From: an uncultured Coriobacteriaceae bacterium
GTDB lineage: Bacteria > Actinomycetota > Coriobacteriia > Coriobacteriales > Eggerthellaceae
NCBI GenBank assembly: GCA_902768975.1
Contig: CACXMZ010000005.1
Span: 124,001-188,000 of the forward strand
Direction: 5' to 3'
Length of the DNA: 64,000 bases
The position numbers and the translations under genes are program-made. This document shows, one piece after another, positions 19,354 to 28,744 of the stretch (within the stretch, counting starts at the first letter, position 1; each line of letters begins with the position of its first letter). The notes beneath the pieces are model-generated. The model made no database searches and was not told the origin of the DNA. It saw only the letters and a list, made by a program, of their open reading frames with translations.

Positions 19354-20715
19354 ATGGCAATAGGCGGTCTGGTATCTGCAGTTTTGCAGGATAGTCCTGC
19401 CTACGAAGCCGGCTTTGAAGCGGGCGACACAATTCTTTCCGTTGACGGTCATGCGCTTCACGACATCATTGATTGGCGTTGGTATTCAGCGGCCGACGAA
19501 GTGCTGCTTTCCTATGTAGACGAGGACGGCGACGAAGGCGAAATACAGCTGGTCCGCGACGAAGGGGAGGAATGGGGCTTTGAATTCCAGGAAGCCCTCT
19601 TTGACGGCACGCGCCAATGCCGCAATGCCTGCATGTTTTGTTTTATGCAGCAACTACCGAGCGATTCGCGTGAATCCCTCCGTTTGCGTGACGACGATTT
19701 TAGATTGAGTTTTTTGCAGGGTACCTTTGTAACGCTTACTAACATAAGCCCCGAAGACGAAGCCCGCATCATCGAACAGCATATTTCACCCTTACGTTTT
19801 TCGCTCCACGCGGTGAGCCCAGCCTTGCGCGAGCGCATTATAGGAAAGCATGCTGCCCATGGCCTCGCCGTTGCTGAACGTTTACTTGCGGCCGGCATTC
19901 AGCTTCATGCCCAGATTGTTCTTATGCCACATGAAAATGACGGCGAAGAACTCTGCCGCACCCTCCAATGGGCTTATGAACGACCGGGGGTATTGAGCGT
20001 CGGGATCGTACCAGTTGGATTCACTAAACACCAAACGCGCTTTTCTGAAAGCTTTACTGAACCGAAGGCTGCTCAAAAGGTAATTGAACTAATTGCGCCC
20101 TTCCAGGAGCGTGCACTTAAGGAACGAAACGACGCGTGGGTGCATGCTTCGGACGAATTCTACAGGAATGCCTACCCAACGAACTTATTAGACCACTTGC
20201 CGCCTGCGCAATACTATGGTGACTTTAATTTATTCGACGACGGTATTGGCATTGTTCGCAGCTACGTTGACGACTTTTTGTCTTGCTCCGAAGAACAGCA
20301 GCACGCGTCACGCGTTTTGGCGGAAAGCGGCTATACGGTTTATTTTGTGAGCGGCTATGCCCAAAAGGCTTTCTTTTCTCCTTTATTGAACGAAAGCCCC
20401 TGTGCTGGCCGCATCGTTCCGCTCTATGTACAAAACGATTACTTCGGTGGCAATGTTGACGTTACCGGCCTTCTTTGTGCCTGTGATATTGCCCCCGCCA
20501 TAGCTTCAGTAGCCAAAGATGCTGAAGGCGCTTGTATTGCCGTCATCCCTTCTGTGGTATTCAATGCCGACTGCCTGACGCTTGACGGTATGAAACTTGA
20601 CGATATTGCTGCACAGTCCGCATGTCCTGTTCATGTGGTATCCTGCCAAGCATCGGAGTTTTTGCCCCAGATTGCTGAAATTGTTCGGAATTCGAAGGAG
20701 GATGCACATGGCTAA
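19354..20715 (+). CDS. DUF512 protein: PDZ plus radical-SAM-like protein
   Basis: Protein of 453 residues. An N-terminal PDZ-like part (VLQDSPAYEAGFEAGDTILSVDG) is followed by a cysteine cluster CRNACMFCFM near residue 89, spaced C-x3-C-x2-C as in radical SAM enzymes, and then a DUF512 domain. The family is conserved in clostridia and related Gram-positives and is usually next to der, as here, but its reaction is not established as far as I know. A role in ribosome or RNA modification is only a guess from context. It overlaps der by 8 bases. Confidence 0.88.
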   Translation: MAIGGLVSAVLQDSPAYEAGFEAGDTILSVDGHALHDIIDWRWYSAADEVLLSYVDEDGDEGEIQLVRDEGEEWGFEFQEALFDGTRQCRNACMFCFMQQLPSDSRESLRLRDDDFRLSFLQGTFVTLTNISPEDEARIIEQHISPLRFSLHAVSPALRERIIGKHAAHGLAVAERLLAAGIQLHAQIVLMPHENDGEELCRTLQWAYERPGVLSVGIVPVGFTKHQTRFSESFTEPKAAQKVIELIAPFQERALKERNDAWVHASDEFYRNAYPTNLLDHLPPAQYYGDFNLFDDGIGIVRSYVDDFLSCSEEQQHASRVLAESGYTVYFVSGYAQKAFFSPLLNESPCAGRIVPLYVQNDYFGGNVDVTGLLCACDIAPAIASVAKDAEGACIAVIPSVVFNADCLTLDGMKLDDIAAQSACPVHVVSCQASEFLPQIAEIVRNSKEDAHG

Positions 20716-22021
20716 CTATATCGTTGCTGTCGTGGGTCGTCCTAACGTAGGGAAGTCAACCTTCGTCAATCGCATTACCCAAGCAGACGACGCCATCGTG
20801 CACGAAATGCGGGGCGTTACGCGCGACCGTTCTTACCATGAAGCGGACTGGAACGGGGTGAGCTTCACGCTCATAGACACAGGTGGCATTGAAATGGGTG
20901 GCGATGACGCATTTCAGGCTTCGATTACTTCCCAAGCTTTTTCGGCTGCCGATGAATGCGACCTCATCATCTTTTTGGTAGACGGAAAAACGGGCATCAA
21001 CGCCGACGACGAAGAAGTTGCTCGTGTTTTACGCAAAACGCAAACCCCAGTGGTCCTTGCGGTTAACAAAATGGACAACCCCGCGAATAACGACGCTCTC
21101 TACGAGTTTTACAACCTAGGCTTAGGCGAGCCATGGCCCATTTCTTCTTTGCATGGGCATGGAACGGGCGACTTGCTGGACCATATTGTTGAAGAGCTTG
21201 CCCAAGTTCCCGTGCGTGAAGAATACCTCGAAGACACCATCGATGTTGCCATTATTGGCCGTCCTAATGCGGGAAAATCTTCGCTTACAAATGCCCTGGC
21301 CAAAGAGGAGCGCTCTATCGTGAGTGACGTTGCGGGAACCACGCGTGACGCCATTGACACTATCGTTCACCACGAAGGCCAGGCTTATCGCATAGTTGAC
21401 ACGGCTGGTCTGCGCCGAAAAAGCCAGATCGACGAAGATGTTGAATACTATGGCTTTGTTCGCGCCATGCGTGCCATCGACCGTGCTCAAGTGGCCCTGC
21501 TCGTAATCGATTCGTCCCTGGGCATGACCGACCAAGACCAGCGCGTTGCCGGCTTTGCCGCCGAACGTGGCTGCGCCATGGTTATCGTCCTCAATAAATG
21601 GGACCTCGTTGAAGGCCCTGAAGCCAAGGAAGAAATTCGCGAACGCATTGCCGACCGCATGTCCTTCGTTTCCTATGCACCCGTGGTAGCTATTTCGGCC
21701 CTAACAGGAAAGAACCTTGGGCGCATCTGGGATGCCCTTGAAAAAGCCTGCTCAAGCTACAATTCGACCACTTCAACTAGTGCGCTTAATAACTGGTTGC
21801 AAGAAATTCGCGACTTTGGGCACAGTATTAGCAAAGGGAAGAAGATTCTCCGTATTAAGTATGTGACGCAAACGGAAACCTGCCCACCGCAGTTTACCTT
21901 CTTCTGCAATCATCCCGACATCGTTGACGACAACTATCGGCGCTATCTTGAAAATCGGCTCCGTTCGACGTTTGAATTCACGGGTACTCCCATACGTTTG
22001 AAGTTCAAAAAGAAGGACTAG
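20708..22021 (+). CDS. der: Ribosome biogenesis GTPase Der
   Basis: Protein of about 437 residues with two GTPase domains in tandem and a C-terminal KH-like domain, the defining layout of Der (EngA), which is needed for 50S subunit assembly. The first domain has GRPNVGKST near 9 and DTGG; the second has GRPNAGKSS near 184, DTAG and NKWD. I placed the start at the ATG at 20708, 6 bases after AAGGAGG; the open frame runs further upstream, but only inside the preceding gene. It is followed 3 bases later by plsY. Confidence 0.96.
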   Translation: MANYIVAVVGRPNVGKSTFVNRITQADDAIVHEMRGVTRDRSYHEADWNGVSFTLIDTGGIEMGGDDAFQASITSQAFSAADECDLIIFLVDGKTGINADDEEVARVLRKTQTPVVLAVNKMDNPANNDALYEFYNLGLGEPWPISSLHGHGTGDLLDHIVEELAQVPVREEYLEDTIDVAIIGRPNAGKSSLTNALAKEERSIVSDVAGTTRDAIDTIVHHEGQAYRIVDTAGLRRKSQIDEDVEYYGFVRAMRAIDRAQVALLVIDSSLGMTDQDQRVAGFAAERGCAMVIVLNKWDLVEGPEAKEEIRERIADRMSFVSYAPVVAISALTGKNLGRIWDALEKACSSYNSTTSTSALNNWLQEIRDFGHSISKGKKILRIKYVTQTETCPPQFTFFCNHPDIVDDNYRRYLENRLRSTFEFTGTPIRLKFKKKD

Positions 22022-22024
22022 TCT

Positions 22025-22678
22025 ATGAACGTCTTTGCCTTTGTCCTTGCATTGGTTATTTCGTTTTTCTTGGGTTCAATTCCTTTTGGCCTCATAATAG
22101 GTTCTGTTGTCTACGGCAAGGATATTCGCAGCGTTGGTTCAGGTAATATCGGGACGACTAATGCCATTCGTGCTCTTGGCTTTAAAGGTGGCGCCCTCGT
22201 CTTTATCCTTGACTTCGGTAAAGGCGTTCTTTCTGGCCTTATCGCACTAGCCTTGTTTAATGCCCTTGCTTCCGCGCCAGCAGCAGATGCTTCACTCTTA
22301 ACCAGGCAGGCTTTTCTTGCTGTTGCTTTCTTTGGATGCATTGTGGGCCATATTTTCAGCCCCTGGCTTAACTTCAAGGGCGGAAAGGGAATTGCGGTGG
22401 CTGTTGGCTGCCTCTTTGTCACCTTTGGTCCTGTTGGCGCCTGCCTTGAATTACTCATTTTTGGGGTACTGGTGGCACTTACGCGATACGTTTCCGTTGG
22501 CTCCATTGCTTCGGCGCTGGCATGTCCTTTATTTTCAATCTATTACTGCTGGGGCGATGTTTTCGCCTGGTTCCTGTGTACTATTGCAGCCCTCTTGGTT
22601 GTGTGGGCTCACCGTGGAAATATCGAAAGGCTCTTAGCGGGTACTGAAAACCGTATAGGTTCAAAAAAGGAGTCGTAG
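22025..22678 (+). CDS. plsY: Glycerol-3-phosphate acyltransferase PlsY
   Basis: Membrane protein of 217 residues with about five to seven spans. It moves an acyl group from acyl-phosphate to glycerol-3-phosphate, the first step of phospholipid synthesis. Family motifs are seen: GSIPFGLIIG, VGSGNIGTTNAIR (near 38-50), and GHIFSPWLNFKGGKGIA (near 113). It pairs with gpsA just downstream, which makes its substrate. The der-plsY-gpsA order is common. Confidence 0.95.
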   Translation: MNVFAFVLALVISFFLGSIPFGLIIGSVVYGKDIRSVGSGNIGTTNAIRALGFKGGALVFILDFGKGVLSGLIALALFNALASAPAADASLLTRQAFLAVAFFGCIVGHIFSPWLNFKGGKGIAVAVGCLFVTFGPVGACLELLIFGVLVALTRYVSVGSIASALACPLFSIYYCWGDVFAWFLCTIAALLVVWAHRGNIERLLAGTENRIGSKKES

Positions 22679-22682
22679 GCGT

Positions 22683-23684
22683 ATGAAGCTTGCCGTTATT
22701 GGAGCAGGTTCTTGGGGAACGGCCATTGCTCATCTTTTGGGATCCAAAGGCTTTGCCGTGAGTTTTTGGGCTCGCAGTGAAGAAGTTGCTCAGGCCATTA
22801 ATACGACTCATGTTAATCCACGTTATTTAAACTCCGCCCATCTTTCGTACAATATTACGGCAACGTCCTCTTTCGAAACCTGCCTCAAAGGCTGCGATGC
22901 CATAGTTGTTGTTACCCCTTCTGCTGCCCTTCGCGAAACTGCCAAAGGCATTGCTTCGTTTGTTGCTCCGGGCATTCCGCTTGTTGTTTGTAGCAAAGGG
23001 GCCGAAGAAGGAACGGCTTTATTACCGGTCGAAATCTTTGAACAGGAACTCGGCAATTCTGAGCGCCTTGCCGTACTTTCGGGCCCGAACCATGCCGAAG
23101 AAGTCGTTCAGGGAGTTCCTTCGGGTACCGTCGTAGCATCCGCTTCGAACGAAACCGCCTTGTTCTTCCAAGATCTATTTGCGGCAGACACCTTCCGCGT
23201 CTATACCAGTTCCGACGTGATAGGCGTGGAACTTTGCGCTGCTTCAAAGAATGTGGTTGCTATTTCTTGTGGTATTTCATACGGCCTTGGCTTTGGCGAC
23301 AATACAGCTGCCACGCTTATGACGAGGGGTTTAGCTGAAATGGGCCGCCTGGTAGAAAGCGCTGGTGGGAGCAAGATTACTTGTATGGGCCTTGCCGGCA
23401 TGGGCGACCTGGTCGTTACCTGTTCTTCGAGGCATTCACGCAATAGACGCCTCGGCGAAATGCTCGCAGCAGGCAAGACGCTCGAAGACTTTACGAATGA
23501 GACAAACATGGTGGCCGAAGGAGCGCTTGCCTGTAGAACGCTTAAGCCTCTTGCGGTACAAGGTGGGGTAGACATGCCCATTCTCGATGCCGTGCGCTCC
23601 ATTCTGTGGGAAGGGGCCGACGTTTCCACTACGGTCCAAGCTCTTTTGCAGCGTCCGCTTCGTCAGGAATTCAAATGGGAATAG
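22683..23684 (+). CDS. gpsA: NAD(P)-dependent glycerol-3-phosphate dehydrogenase
   Basis: Protein of 333 residues that reduces dihydroxyacetone phosphate to glycerol-3-phosphate for lipid synthesis. The nucleotide-binding GAGSWGTAIA is at residues 7-16, followed by LSGPNHAEEV (near 136), AASKNVVAISCG with the catalytic Lys (near 184), GLAGMGDLVVTC (near 237) and SRNRRLG. An AGGAG site precedes the start. Its last codons overlap the start of ogt by 10 bases. Confidence 0.96.
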   Translation: MKLAVIGAGSWGTAIAHLLGSKGFAVSFWARSEEVAQAINTTHVNPRYLNSAHLSYNITATSSFETCLKGCDAIVVVTPSAALRETAKGIASFVAPGIPLVVCSKGAEEGTALLPVEIFEQELGNSERLAVLSGPNHAEEVVQGVPSGTVVASASNETALFFQDLFAADTFRVYTSSDVIGVELCAASKNVVAISCGISYGLGFGDNTAATLMTRGLAEMGRLVESAGGSKITCMGLAGMGDLVVTCSSRHSRNRRLGEMLAAGKTLEDFTNETNMVAEGALACRTLKPLAVQGGVDMPILDAVRSILWEGADVSTTVQALLQRPLRQEFKWE

Positions 23685-24163
23685 CACCTGCTCAAAACTA
23701 TTACGTGTACCAAACTCCTTTGGGGCGCATTACCATTGCCGCGCTCAACGACGCAATCGTTCGCCTCGCCTTTGGGGAAGCTGTGCTTGAAGGCACCAGG
23801 GTGGCGTCTTCATTGACTAATAAGGCTGCCAACCAGTTGCAGGAATACCTTGCTGGTAAACGCATGGAGTTTGACCTGCCTCTATGGGCGCAGGGGAGCG
23901 AATTCCAACAAAGTGTTTGGCGCGAAGTACAAAACATTCCTTATGGGCATACGCGGAGCTATTCAGAGGTTGCCGCAGCTATTGGCAACCCTAAGGCGAC
24001 GCGTGCCGTGGGCATGGCCAATAACAAAAACCCGCTTCCCATTTTGATTCCGTGCCATCGTGTCATTGGAGCTCAAGGTAAGCCCGTTGGCTATGCTGGT
24101 GGGCTTAAGATTAAAGAATTCTTACTCGATCTGGAACAAAAGGCACTGGCATCGCATTCTTAG
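23675..24163 (+). CDS. ogt: Methylated-DNA--protein-cysteine methyltransferase
   Basis: Protein of 162 residues that repairs O6-alkylguanine by moving the alkyl group to its own cysteine. The active site LIPCHRVIG has the acceptor Cys127, and the DNA-binding helix YSEVAAAIGNPKATRAVG precedes it (about 96-113). The start is the ATG at 23675 inside the end of gpsA. Longer in-frame starts exist, but the short form fits the usual Ogt length. It is probably co-transcribed with gpsA. Confidence 0.94.
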   Translation: MGIAPAQNYYVYQTPLGRITIAALNDAIVRLAFGEAVLEGTRVASSLTNKAANQLQEYLAGKRMEFDLPLWAQGSEFQQSVWREVQNIPYGHTRSYSEVAAAIGNPKATRAVGMANNKNPLPILIPCHRVIGAQGKPVGYAGGLKIKEFLLDLEQKALASHS

Positions 24164-24197
24164 GATACAATCGTTTGTAAGCGAGAAAGGTGCTCTT

Positions 24198-24896
24198 GTG
24201 TTTGGCAAAATCTGCATATCGCCATCTATTCTTTCGGCCGACTTTCTTCATCTTGAAGACGAAATCCGCGCCATTCTAGAAGCGGGGGCCGACTGGGTGC
24301 ATTATGACGTAATGGACGGCCACTTTGTTCCTAATATCACGGTGGGTATTCCTATCCTTAAGCAATTGCGTCGGGCCACTACGGCGCCGCTCGACGTCCA
24401 TCTCATGATTTCCAACCCCTTAGAACAGCTTCCTTGGTTCCTTTCGTGTGAGCCCGACTATGTAACCGTTCATTGGGAAACGCTTGGTGAAGGGCGCCAG
24501 GAAGAAGAAGCCCAGCAAATAGTCGACCTTATTCATGCAGCTGGCGCCAAGGCAGGTGTTTCGCTTAAGCCCGACACACCTACGGGCGTGCTCGATTCTA
24601 CGCTTGGCCTGTGGGACATGATTTTAGTTATGAGCGTCTTTCCCGGGTTTTCTGGTCAGTCATATATTCCCGAGTCGGCAGAACGCGTACGGAGCGTGGT
24701 AGCAAGCTGTATAGAGCAGCAATGTTCGCCGCTCATTCAGGTTGACGGCGGCATAGACGCCCAGACAGCGCCGCTCGTGAGCGCCTTTGGCGCCGACGTG
24801 TTGGTTGCGGGCAACGCGGTATTCAAGGCAGATTCATATAAAGATGCCATTGAAGCTATTCGCTCATGCGCAACGCAAGCCCAAGCACAAAATTAA
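24198..24896 (+). CDS. rpe: Ribulose-phosphate 3-epimerase
   Basis: Protein of about 232 residues, a TIM barrel that interconverts ribulose-5-phosphate and xylulose-5-phosphate in the pentose phosphate pathway. Motifs include ISPSILSADF at the start, DVMDGHFVPNI near 42, DVHLMI, the VFPGFSGQ loop, and QVDGGID near 183. I chose the GTG at 24198, which follows GAAAGG by 7 bases; the open frame starts earlier, but only inside ogt. Confidence 0.95.
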   Translation: MFGKICISPSILSADFLHLEDEIRAILEAGADWVHYDVMDGHFVPNITVGIPILKQLRRATTAPLDVHLMISNPLEQLPWFLSCEPDYVTVHWETLGEGRQEEEAQQIVDLIHAAGAKAGVSLKPDTPTGVLDSTLGLWDMILVMSVFPGFSGQSYIPESAERVRSVVASCIEQQCSPLIQVDGGIDAQTAPLVSAFGADVLVAGNAVFKADSYKDAIEAIRSCATQAQAQN

Positions 24897-24908
24897 ACTG
24901 GAGCTTCT

Positions 24909-26102
24909 ATGCCGAAACGGGTATACCTAGATTACGCCGCGACATCGCCTATGCTTCCAGAGGTACGCCGTGCCCTCGATGCTTATTATGAGCAGAACTC
25001 TGAAGACGTGGGTGCTCAGGCAAATGCAAATTCACTTCATAGCGAAGGTCGTAAGGCGTTTAGTGCACTCGAAGACGCTCGCACGCGTATTGCTAAGGTA
25101 CTCAAGGTGCGGCCTCATGAACTGGTTTTTACGGGCTGCGCAACTGAAAGTAGTAACACGGCTCTTACGGGGCTTGTCTTTGACGCTTTGCACAAGAAGG
25201 GGAGCGTGCCCCATATAATTACGAGCACTATCGAACACAACGCGACCTTTAAGACGGTTCAGCAGCTTGAAAAGCTCGGACTGTGTTCTGCGACGTTTGT
25301 TTCCCCTAATCGGGCAGGCTTTATAGAACTTGAATCTATAAAGCAATCTGTTGGTCCAGACACCATTCTGGTTTCCCTCATTATGGCCCACAACGAAATT
25401 GGATCAATAAACGACGTGGAAGCTATTGGTGAATTTCTTGCTTCACAAGGCATTCTTTTCCACGTCGATGCCGTACAGGCATTGGGCAAAATCCCTCTTG
25501 ACCTTGGCAGGCTTCCCGTTGATCTTGCCTCTTTTTCTGCTCATAAGATTGGCGGGCCTAAAGGAGTGGGCTTGCTCTATATAAAGAACGGGACTCATAT
25601 TAGTCCCTTGCTATTTGGCGGGGGTCAGGAAAACGGGCTTCGTTCCGGTACGCAAAATGTTGCCGGCGCCCTTGCTTTCGCCACGGCTTGCGAAGTTGCC
25701 TGTGGCGGTTCTGCTTCTTTTGAAACCGACATGTTGCGCGTACGCGAATTACGCGACTATATCTACGAGCGTCTTTGTTCATACCCCCAAGTCCATGCTG
25801 CGGTTCCATGCGAAAAAGGTTCCGTAAACTATCTGCCTAATATCGTGAGCGTCTGTATTGAGGGCGTCGAAAGTGAAACGCTCATTTTGCAGCTCGACTT
25901 ACAAGGTTTTTCTGTTTCAGGCGGGTCTGCCTGCAGCACACATTCGCTTAAACCAAGTAGAACGCTTCTAGAATTAGGAATAGCGCCGGATCTTGCCCAG
26001 GGCTTACTTCGTATTTCATTGGGCACCCGTACGAGCAAAGATGACGTGGAGCAATTTCTGTCTGCATTTGAAAACGTTCTTTCGAGTCTTTCAGTGCAAT
26101 AA
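24909..26102 (+). CDS. Cysteine desulfurase (NifS/IscS family)
   Basis: Protein of 397 residues that takes sulfur from cysteine with pyridoxal phosphate for Fe-S clusters or tRNA thiolation. It begins YLDYAATSPM, has TGCATESSN (PLP binding), HVDAVQALGK, the PLP lysine in SFSAHKIGGPKG (near 205), and the active cysteine in SGGSACSTHSLKPS (near 340). The Cys loop is of the longer group I style. No iscU, mnmA or suf genes are next to it, so its sulfur acceptor cannot be told. Confidence 0.92.
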   Translation: MPKRVYLDYAATSPMLPEVRRALDAYYEQNSEDVGAQANANSLHSEGRKAFSALEDARTRIAKVLKVRPHELVFTGCATESSNTALTGLVFDALHKKGSVPHIITSTIEHNATFKTVQQLEKLGLCSATFVSPNRAGFIELESIKQSVGPDTILVSLIMAHNEIGSINDVEAIGEFLASQGILFHVDAVQALGKIPLDLGRLPVDLASFSAHKIGGPKGVGLLYIKNGTHISPLLFGGGQENGLRSGTQNVAGALAFATACEVACGGSASFETDMLRVRELRDYIYERLCSYPQVHAAVPCEKGSVNYLPNIVSVCIEGVESETLILQLDLQGFSVSGGSACSTHSLKPSRTLLELGIAPDLAQGLLRISLGTRTSKDDVEQFLSAFENVLSSLSVQ

Positions 26103-26117
26103 GTCGAAGGGGAAACT

Positions 26118-27002
26118 ATGGAAGCATCGTCACATAATATCGCACAGATTAATTCAGACGTTTTAAGTAATACTCAAACATGCCCTCAGACTGTTGGCCA
26201 ACTTGAAGCTGCACTTTTGAACTTATTCCCGCGCCAAGATGCCTGCGAATGGGACAAGACGGGTATTGTCGTGGGGGATCCTTTTGCGAAGCTTACCGGT
26301 GTTGCCATTGCCCTGGATGCCACGATTGAAGCTGTTCGCATAGCTTCTGAGTTGGGAGCTTCGGTTCTTCTGACGCACCATCCGGTCTTTTTAGGGGGCG
26401 TCGAAGAAGTCCATCCGTATATTCAGGGGCGTATAGGAACAGACGCAGTCGTGTATGAGGCTATTTCGCGTGGGGTGGCCTTGATGAATTTCCATACCTG
26501 CCTCGACGCATCTGAGCAGGCTCTTCGCGTGCTGCCGAGCATGCTTAAGCTCGAATTCGATTCCGTCCTGCAGCCGCTTGACGCTGCCCCCCAGAAAGGC
26601 TTTGGGAGCATCTGTTCATTGCGCCCAGAAGAAGCGGGCTTGAATCTTTCCCAGCTTGCGGCGCGCTGCGTTGCCGTGTTTGGGCGCGTTCCACGCGTTT
26701 GGGGAAATGATAAGCTTGCCCTGAACAAGGTGGTGACTAGCACGGGTTCGGCGAGCGACCTTCTCCAGGCTTGCCTCGACGCACGTTGCGACTGCCTCGT
26801 GTGTGGGGAAGTGCGCTACCATGCTGCCCTCGATGTGCTCGCTGCCGGTTTAAGTATTATCGAATTGGGTCACGACGTGTCTGAACTGCCGCTTTGCGCT
26901 GTATTAGCCTCTGCGGCTGGCAGCGTTGGTGTCCCCGAAGACGAAATACACCTTATTGACCAAAGCCACAACTGGTGGACGCCTGAAGCAAGCAGGCGCT
27001 AG
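26118..27002 (+). CDS. Nif3-like dinuclear metal centre protein
   Basis: Protein of 294 residues of the Nif3/YbgI (DUF34) family. These form hexamers with a two-metal site; their role is debated (GTP cyclohydrolase I type 2-like has been proposed). It shows WDKTGIVVGDP, the metal-binding LTHHPVFLGG near 93, NFHTCLDASEQ near 126, and a C-terminal ELGHDVSEL with further ligands near 260. It has a nearly 20-residue polar start that looks like an extension. It precedes dgt by 19 bases. Confidence 0.88.
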   Translation: MEASSHNIAQINSDVLSNTQTCPQTVGQLEAALLNLFPRQDACEWDKTGIVVGDPFAKLTGVAIALDATIEAVRIASELGASVLLTHHPVFLGGVEEVHPYIQGRIGTDAVVYEAISRGVALMNFHTCLDASEQALRVLPSMLKLEFDSVLQPLDAAPQKGFGSICSLRPEEAGLNLSQLAARCVAVFGRVPRVWGNDKLALNKVVTSTGSASDLLQACLDARCDCLVCGEVRYHAALDVLAAGLSIIELGHDVSELPLCAVLASAAGSVGVPEDEIHLIDQSHNWWTPEASRR

Positions 27003-27021
27003 TTTTGCTAAAGTATGCCAA

Positions 27022-28050
27022 ATGAAAGTAATTCGCCGCGAAGACATAGAGCTGCGTGAACACGCCATTTTGGAAAGCGACGCAACGTTTTCTGACGAAA
27101 ACGACGGTCGCATAAGCAGTTCCTCGCGTGATTATTTGCGTACTGAATTCCAGCGTGACCGCGACAAGATTATTCACAGTAAAGCGTTTCGTCGCCTTTC
27201 CCATAAGACGCAGGTGTTTTTGGCTCCTGAAGGGGACCACTTCCGTACGCGCCTCACTCACACGCTCGAAGTGGCTCAAATATCCAGGACCATTGCGCGC
27301 GCCTTGGCCCTAAACGAAGACCTCGTTGAAGCTATTGCCCTCGGCCACGACCTTGGCCATACTCCTTTTGGGCATACCGGCGAAGAGGCCCTCAATGACT
27401 GTTTGCTTGCCTATGAAACCGCGGATTGTAAACTAAGCTTTTCCCACAATGAGCAGAGCCTGCGGGTGGTTGATACGATTGAAAATAATGGGCGCGGTCT
27501 TAATTTAACGGCAGAAGTGCGCGACGGTATTCTGTGCCACACCGGTTCCCAGCGGGCAGAAACGCTCGAAGGGCGCATCGTGAGTTTGGCAGACCGCATT
27601 GCTTACGTAAACCATGACATCGACGACGCCATTCGCGCAGGCATACTTTTAGAAGGGCAGCTTCCCGAATCAACCCATCGTATATTGGGCGAAGACCATT
27701 CTTCCCGTATTGAAACTCTCGTTTTGAACACGGTAGAAAACTCTGCTCGTACTGGCGACATTCAAATGACGAATGAAGTTTGGGACGCCATGATGGAACT
27801 GCGCAGCTTCCTGTTTGAAAACGTGTATCGCTCTGACCCCGTCATCGTTGAAGTGCGCAAGGCCTACCACCTGGTTCAGGACCTGTTTGCTTATTACTTG
27901 AAGCATATCGACCAAGTTCCTGAAGAATACCGCGCTATTTCAGACGGAAACGACCTCGTTGCCGTGCGGGACTATGTCGCAGGCATGACGGATCGTTACG
28001 CCAAATCAATTTTTGCTGAATTGTTCATGCCGCAAAATATTTCACTATAA
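27022..28050 (+). CDS. dgt: Deoxyguanosinetriphosphate triphosphohydrolase-like protein
   Basis: HD-domain protein of about 342 residues, expected to cut dGTP or other dNTPs to nucleoside and triphosphate. It has KAFRRLSHKTQVF, then RTRLTHTLEVAQISRTIAR with the first metal His, the HD pair in GHDLGHTPFGHTGE (near 118), and SLADRIAYVNHDIDDA near 194. I start it at the ATG at 27022 (KVIRREDIELRE). No ribosome binding site is seen, but TAAAGT lies 7 bases upstream, which again suggests a leaderless mRNA. In many relatives dnaG and rpoD follow; here azlC does. Confidence 0.9.
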   Translation: MKVIRREDIELREHAILESDATFSDENDGRISSSSRDYLRTEFQRDRDKIIHSKAFRRLSHKTQVFLAPEGDHFRTRLTHTLEVAQISRTIARALALNEDLVEAIALGHDLGHTPFGHTGEEALNDCLLAYETADCKLSFSHNEQSLRVVDTIENNGRGLNLTAEVRDGILCHTGSQRAETLEGRIVSLADRIAYVNHDIDDAIRAGILLEGQLPESTHRILGEDHSSRIETLVLNTVENSARTGDIQMTNEVWDAMMELRSFLFENVYRSDPVIVEVRKAYHLVQDLFAYYLKHIDQVPEEYRAISDGNDLVAVRDYVAGMTDRYAKSIFAELFMPQNISL

Positions 28051-28060
28051 TTCTTTCCCT

Positions 28061-28744
28061 ATGCAAAAAAAGGATGCAATCATACAAGCTCTCAAAGTAG
28101 CGCTGCCAGTCATGTTTGGCTACGTTGGTATTGGCATACCCTGTGGCATTATGGAACATCAGATTGGCATGAATGCCTTCATGGCTTTTGTTATGAGTAT
28201 GACCTTTTATTCAGGTGCAGGCCAATTCATGATACCAAGCATGTGGCTCGCGTCTACGCCGCTTGCAAGCATTATTGCCAGCGTTTCTTTTGTAAACACG
28301 CGTCAGTTGCTTTATTCGGCGGCATTTTCGCCTTACTTTGAAAAAGTTGCAAAGCGTTTGACCTTTTTGTTTTCTGCTACGGTGACCGACGAAAGCTTTG
28401 GGGTAAACATGGCGAAATACCAGGAAGGGGACTGGGGCGCCGGGAGGGCAACGCTTGTCAACCTGTTTTCTATGACGTCCTGGGGTGTTTCAAACGCCCT
28501 CGGGGTGCTTATTGGGAGCGCTCTTTCCATTCCTACGGCCATTGCTGCCTTTGCCATGACATCCATATTCATTTGTTTGCTTATGGGGCAAAAGGCCAGT
28601 TTGGAAAACATATTTGTTGCCGCAGTTGCCTTTGTTGCCGTGTGCATATTTAAAGCCATTGGGCTTTCGGGGCCTGCTATCTTGCTCGGTGCGCTCTGCG
28701 GTGTATTCGCAGGACTTATACTTTTGGCGGTGAAGCAACGATGA
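28061..28744 (+). CDS. azlC: AzlC family amino-acid exporter subunit
   Basis: Membrane protein of about 227 residues with about five to six spans. With AzlD it forms an exporter of branched-chain amino acids or similar compounds. The region MTFYSGAGQFM near 49-59 and VNTRQLLYSAAFSPYF near 81-96 are AzlC hallmarks. I start it at the ATG at 28061. TATAAT at 28046-28051 is 9 bases before the ATG and there is no ribosome binding site, so it is likely leaderless. It overlaps azlD by 4 bases. Confidence 0.9.
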   Translation: MQKKDAIIQALKVALPVMFGYVGIGIPCGIMEHQIGMNAFMAFVMSMTFYSGAGQFMIPSMWLASTPLASIIASVSFVNTRQLLYSAAFSPYFEKVAKRLTFLFSATVTDESFGVNMAKYQEGDWGAGRATLVNLFSMTSWGVSNALGVLIGSALSIPTAIAAFAMTSIFICLLMGQKASLENIFVAAVAFVAVCIFKAIGLSGPAILLGALCGVFAGLILLAVKQR

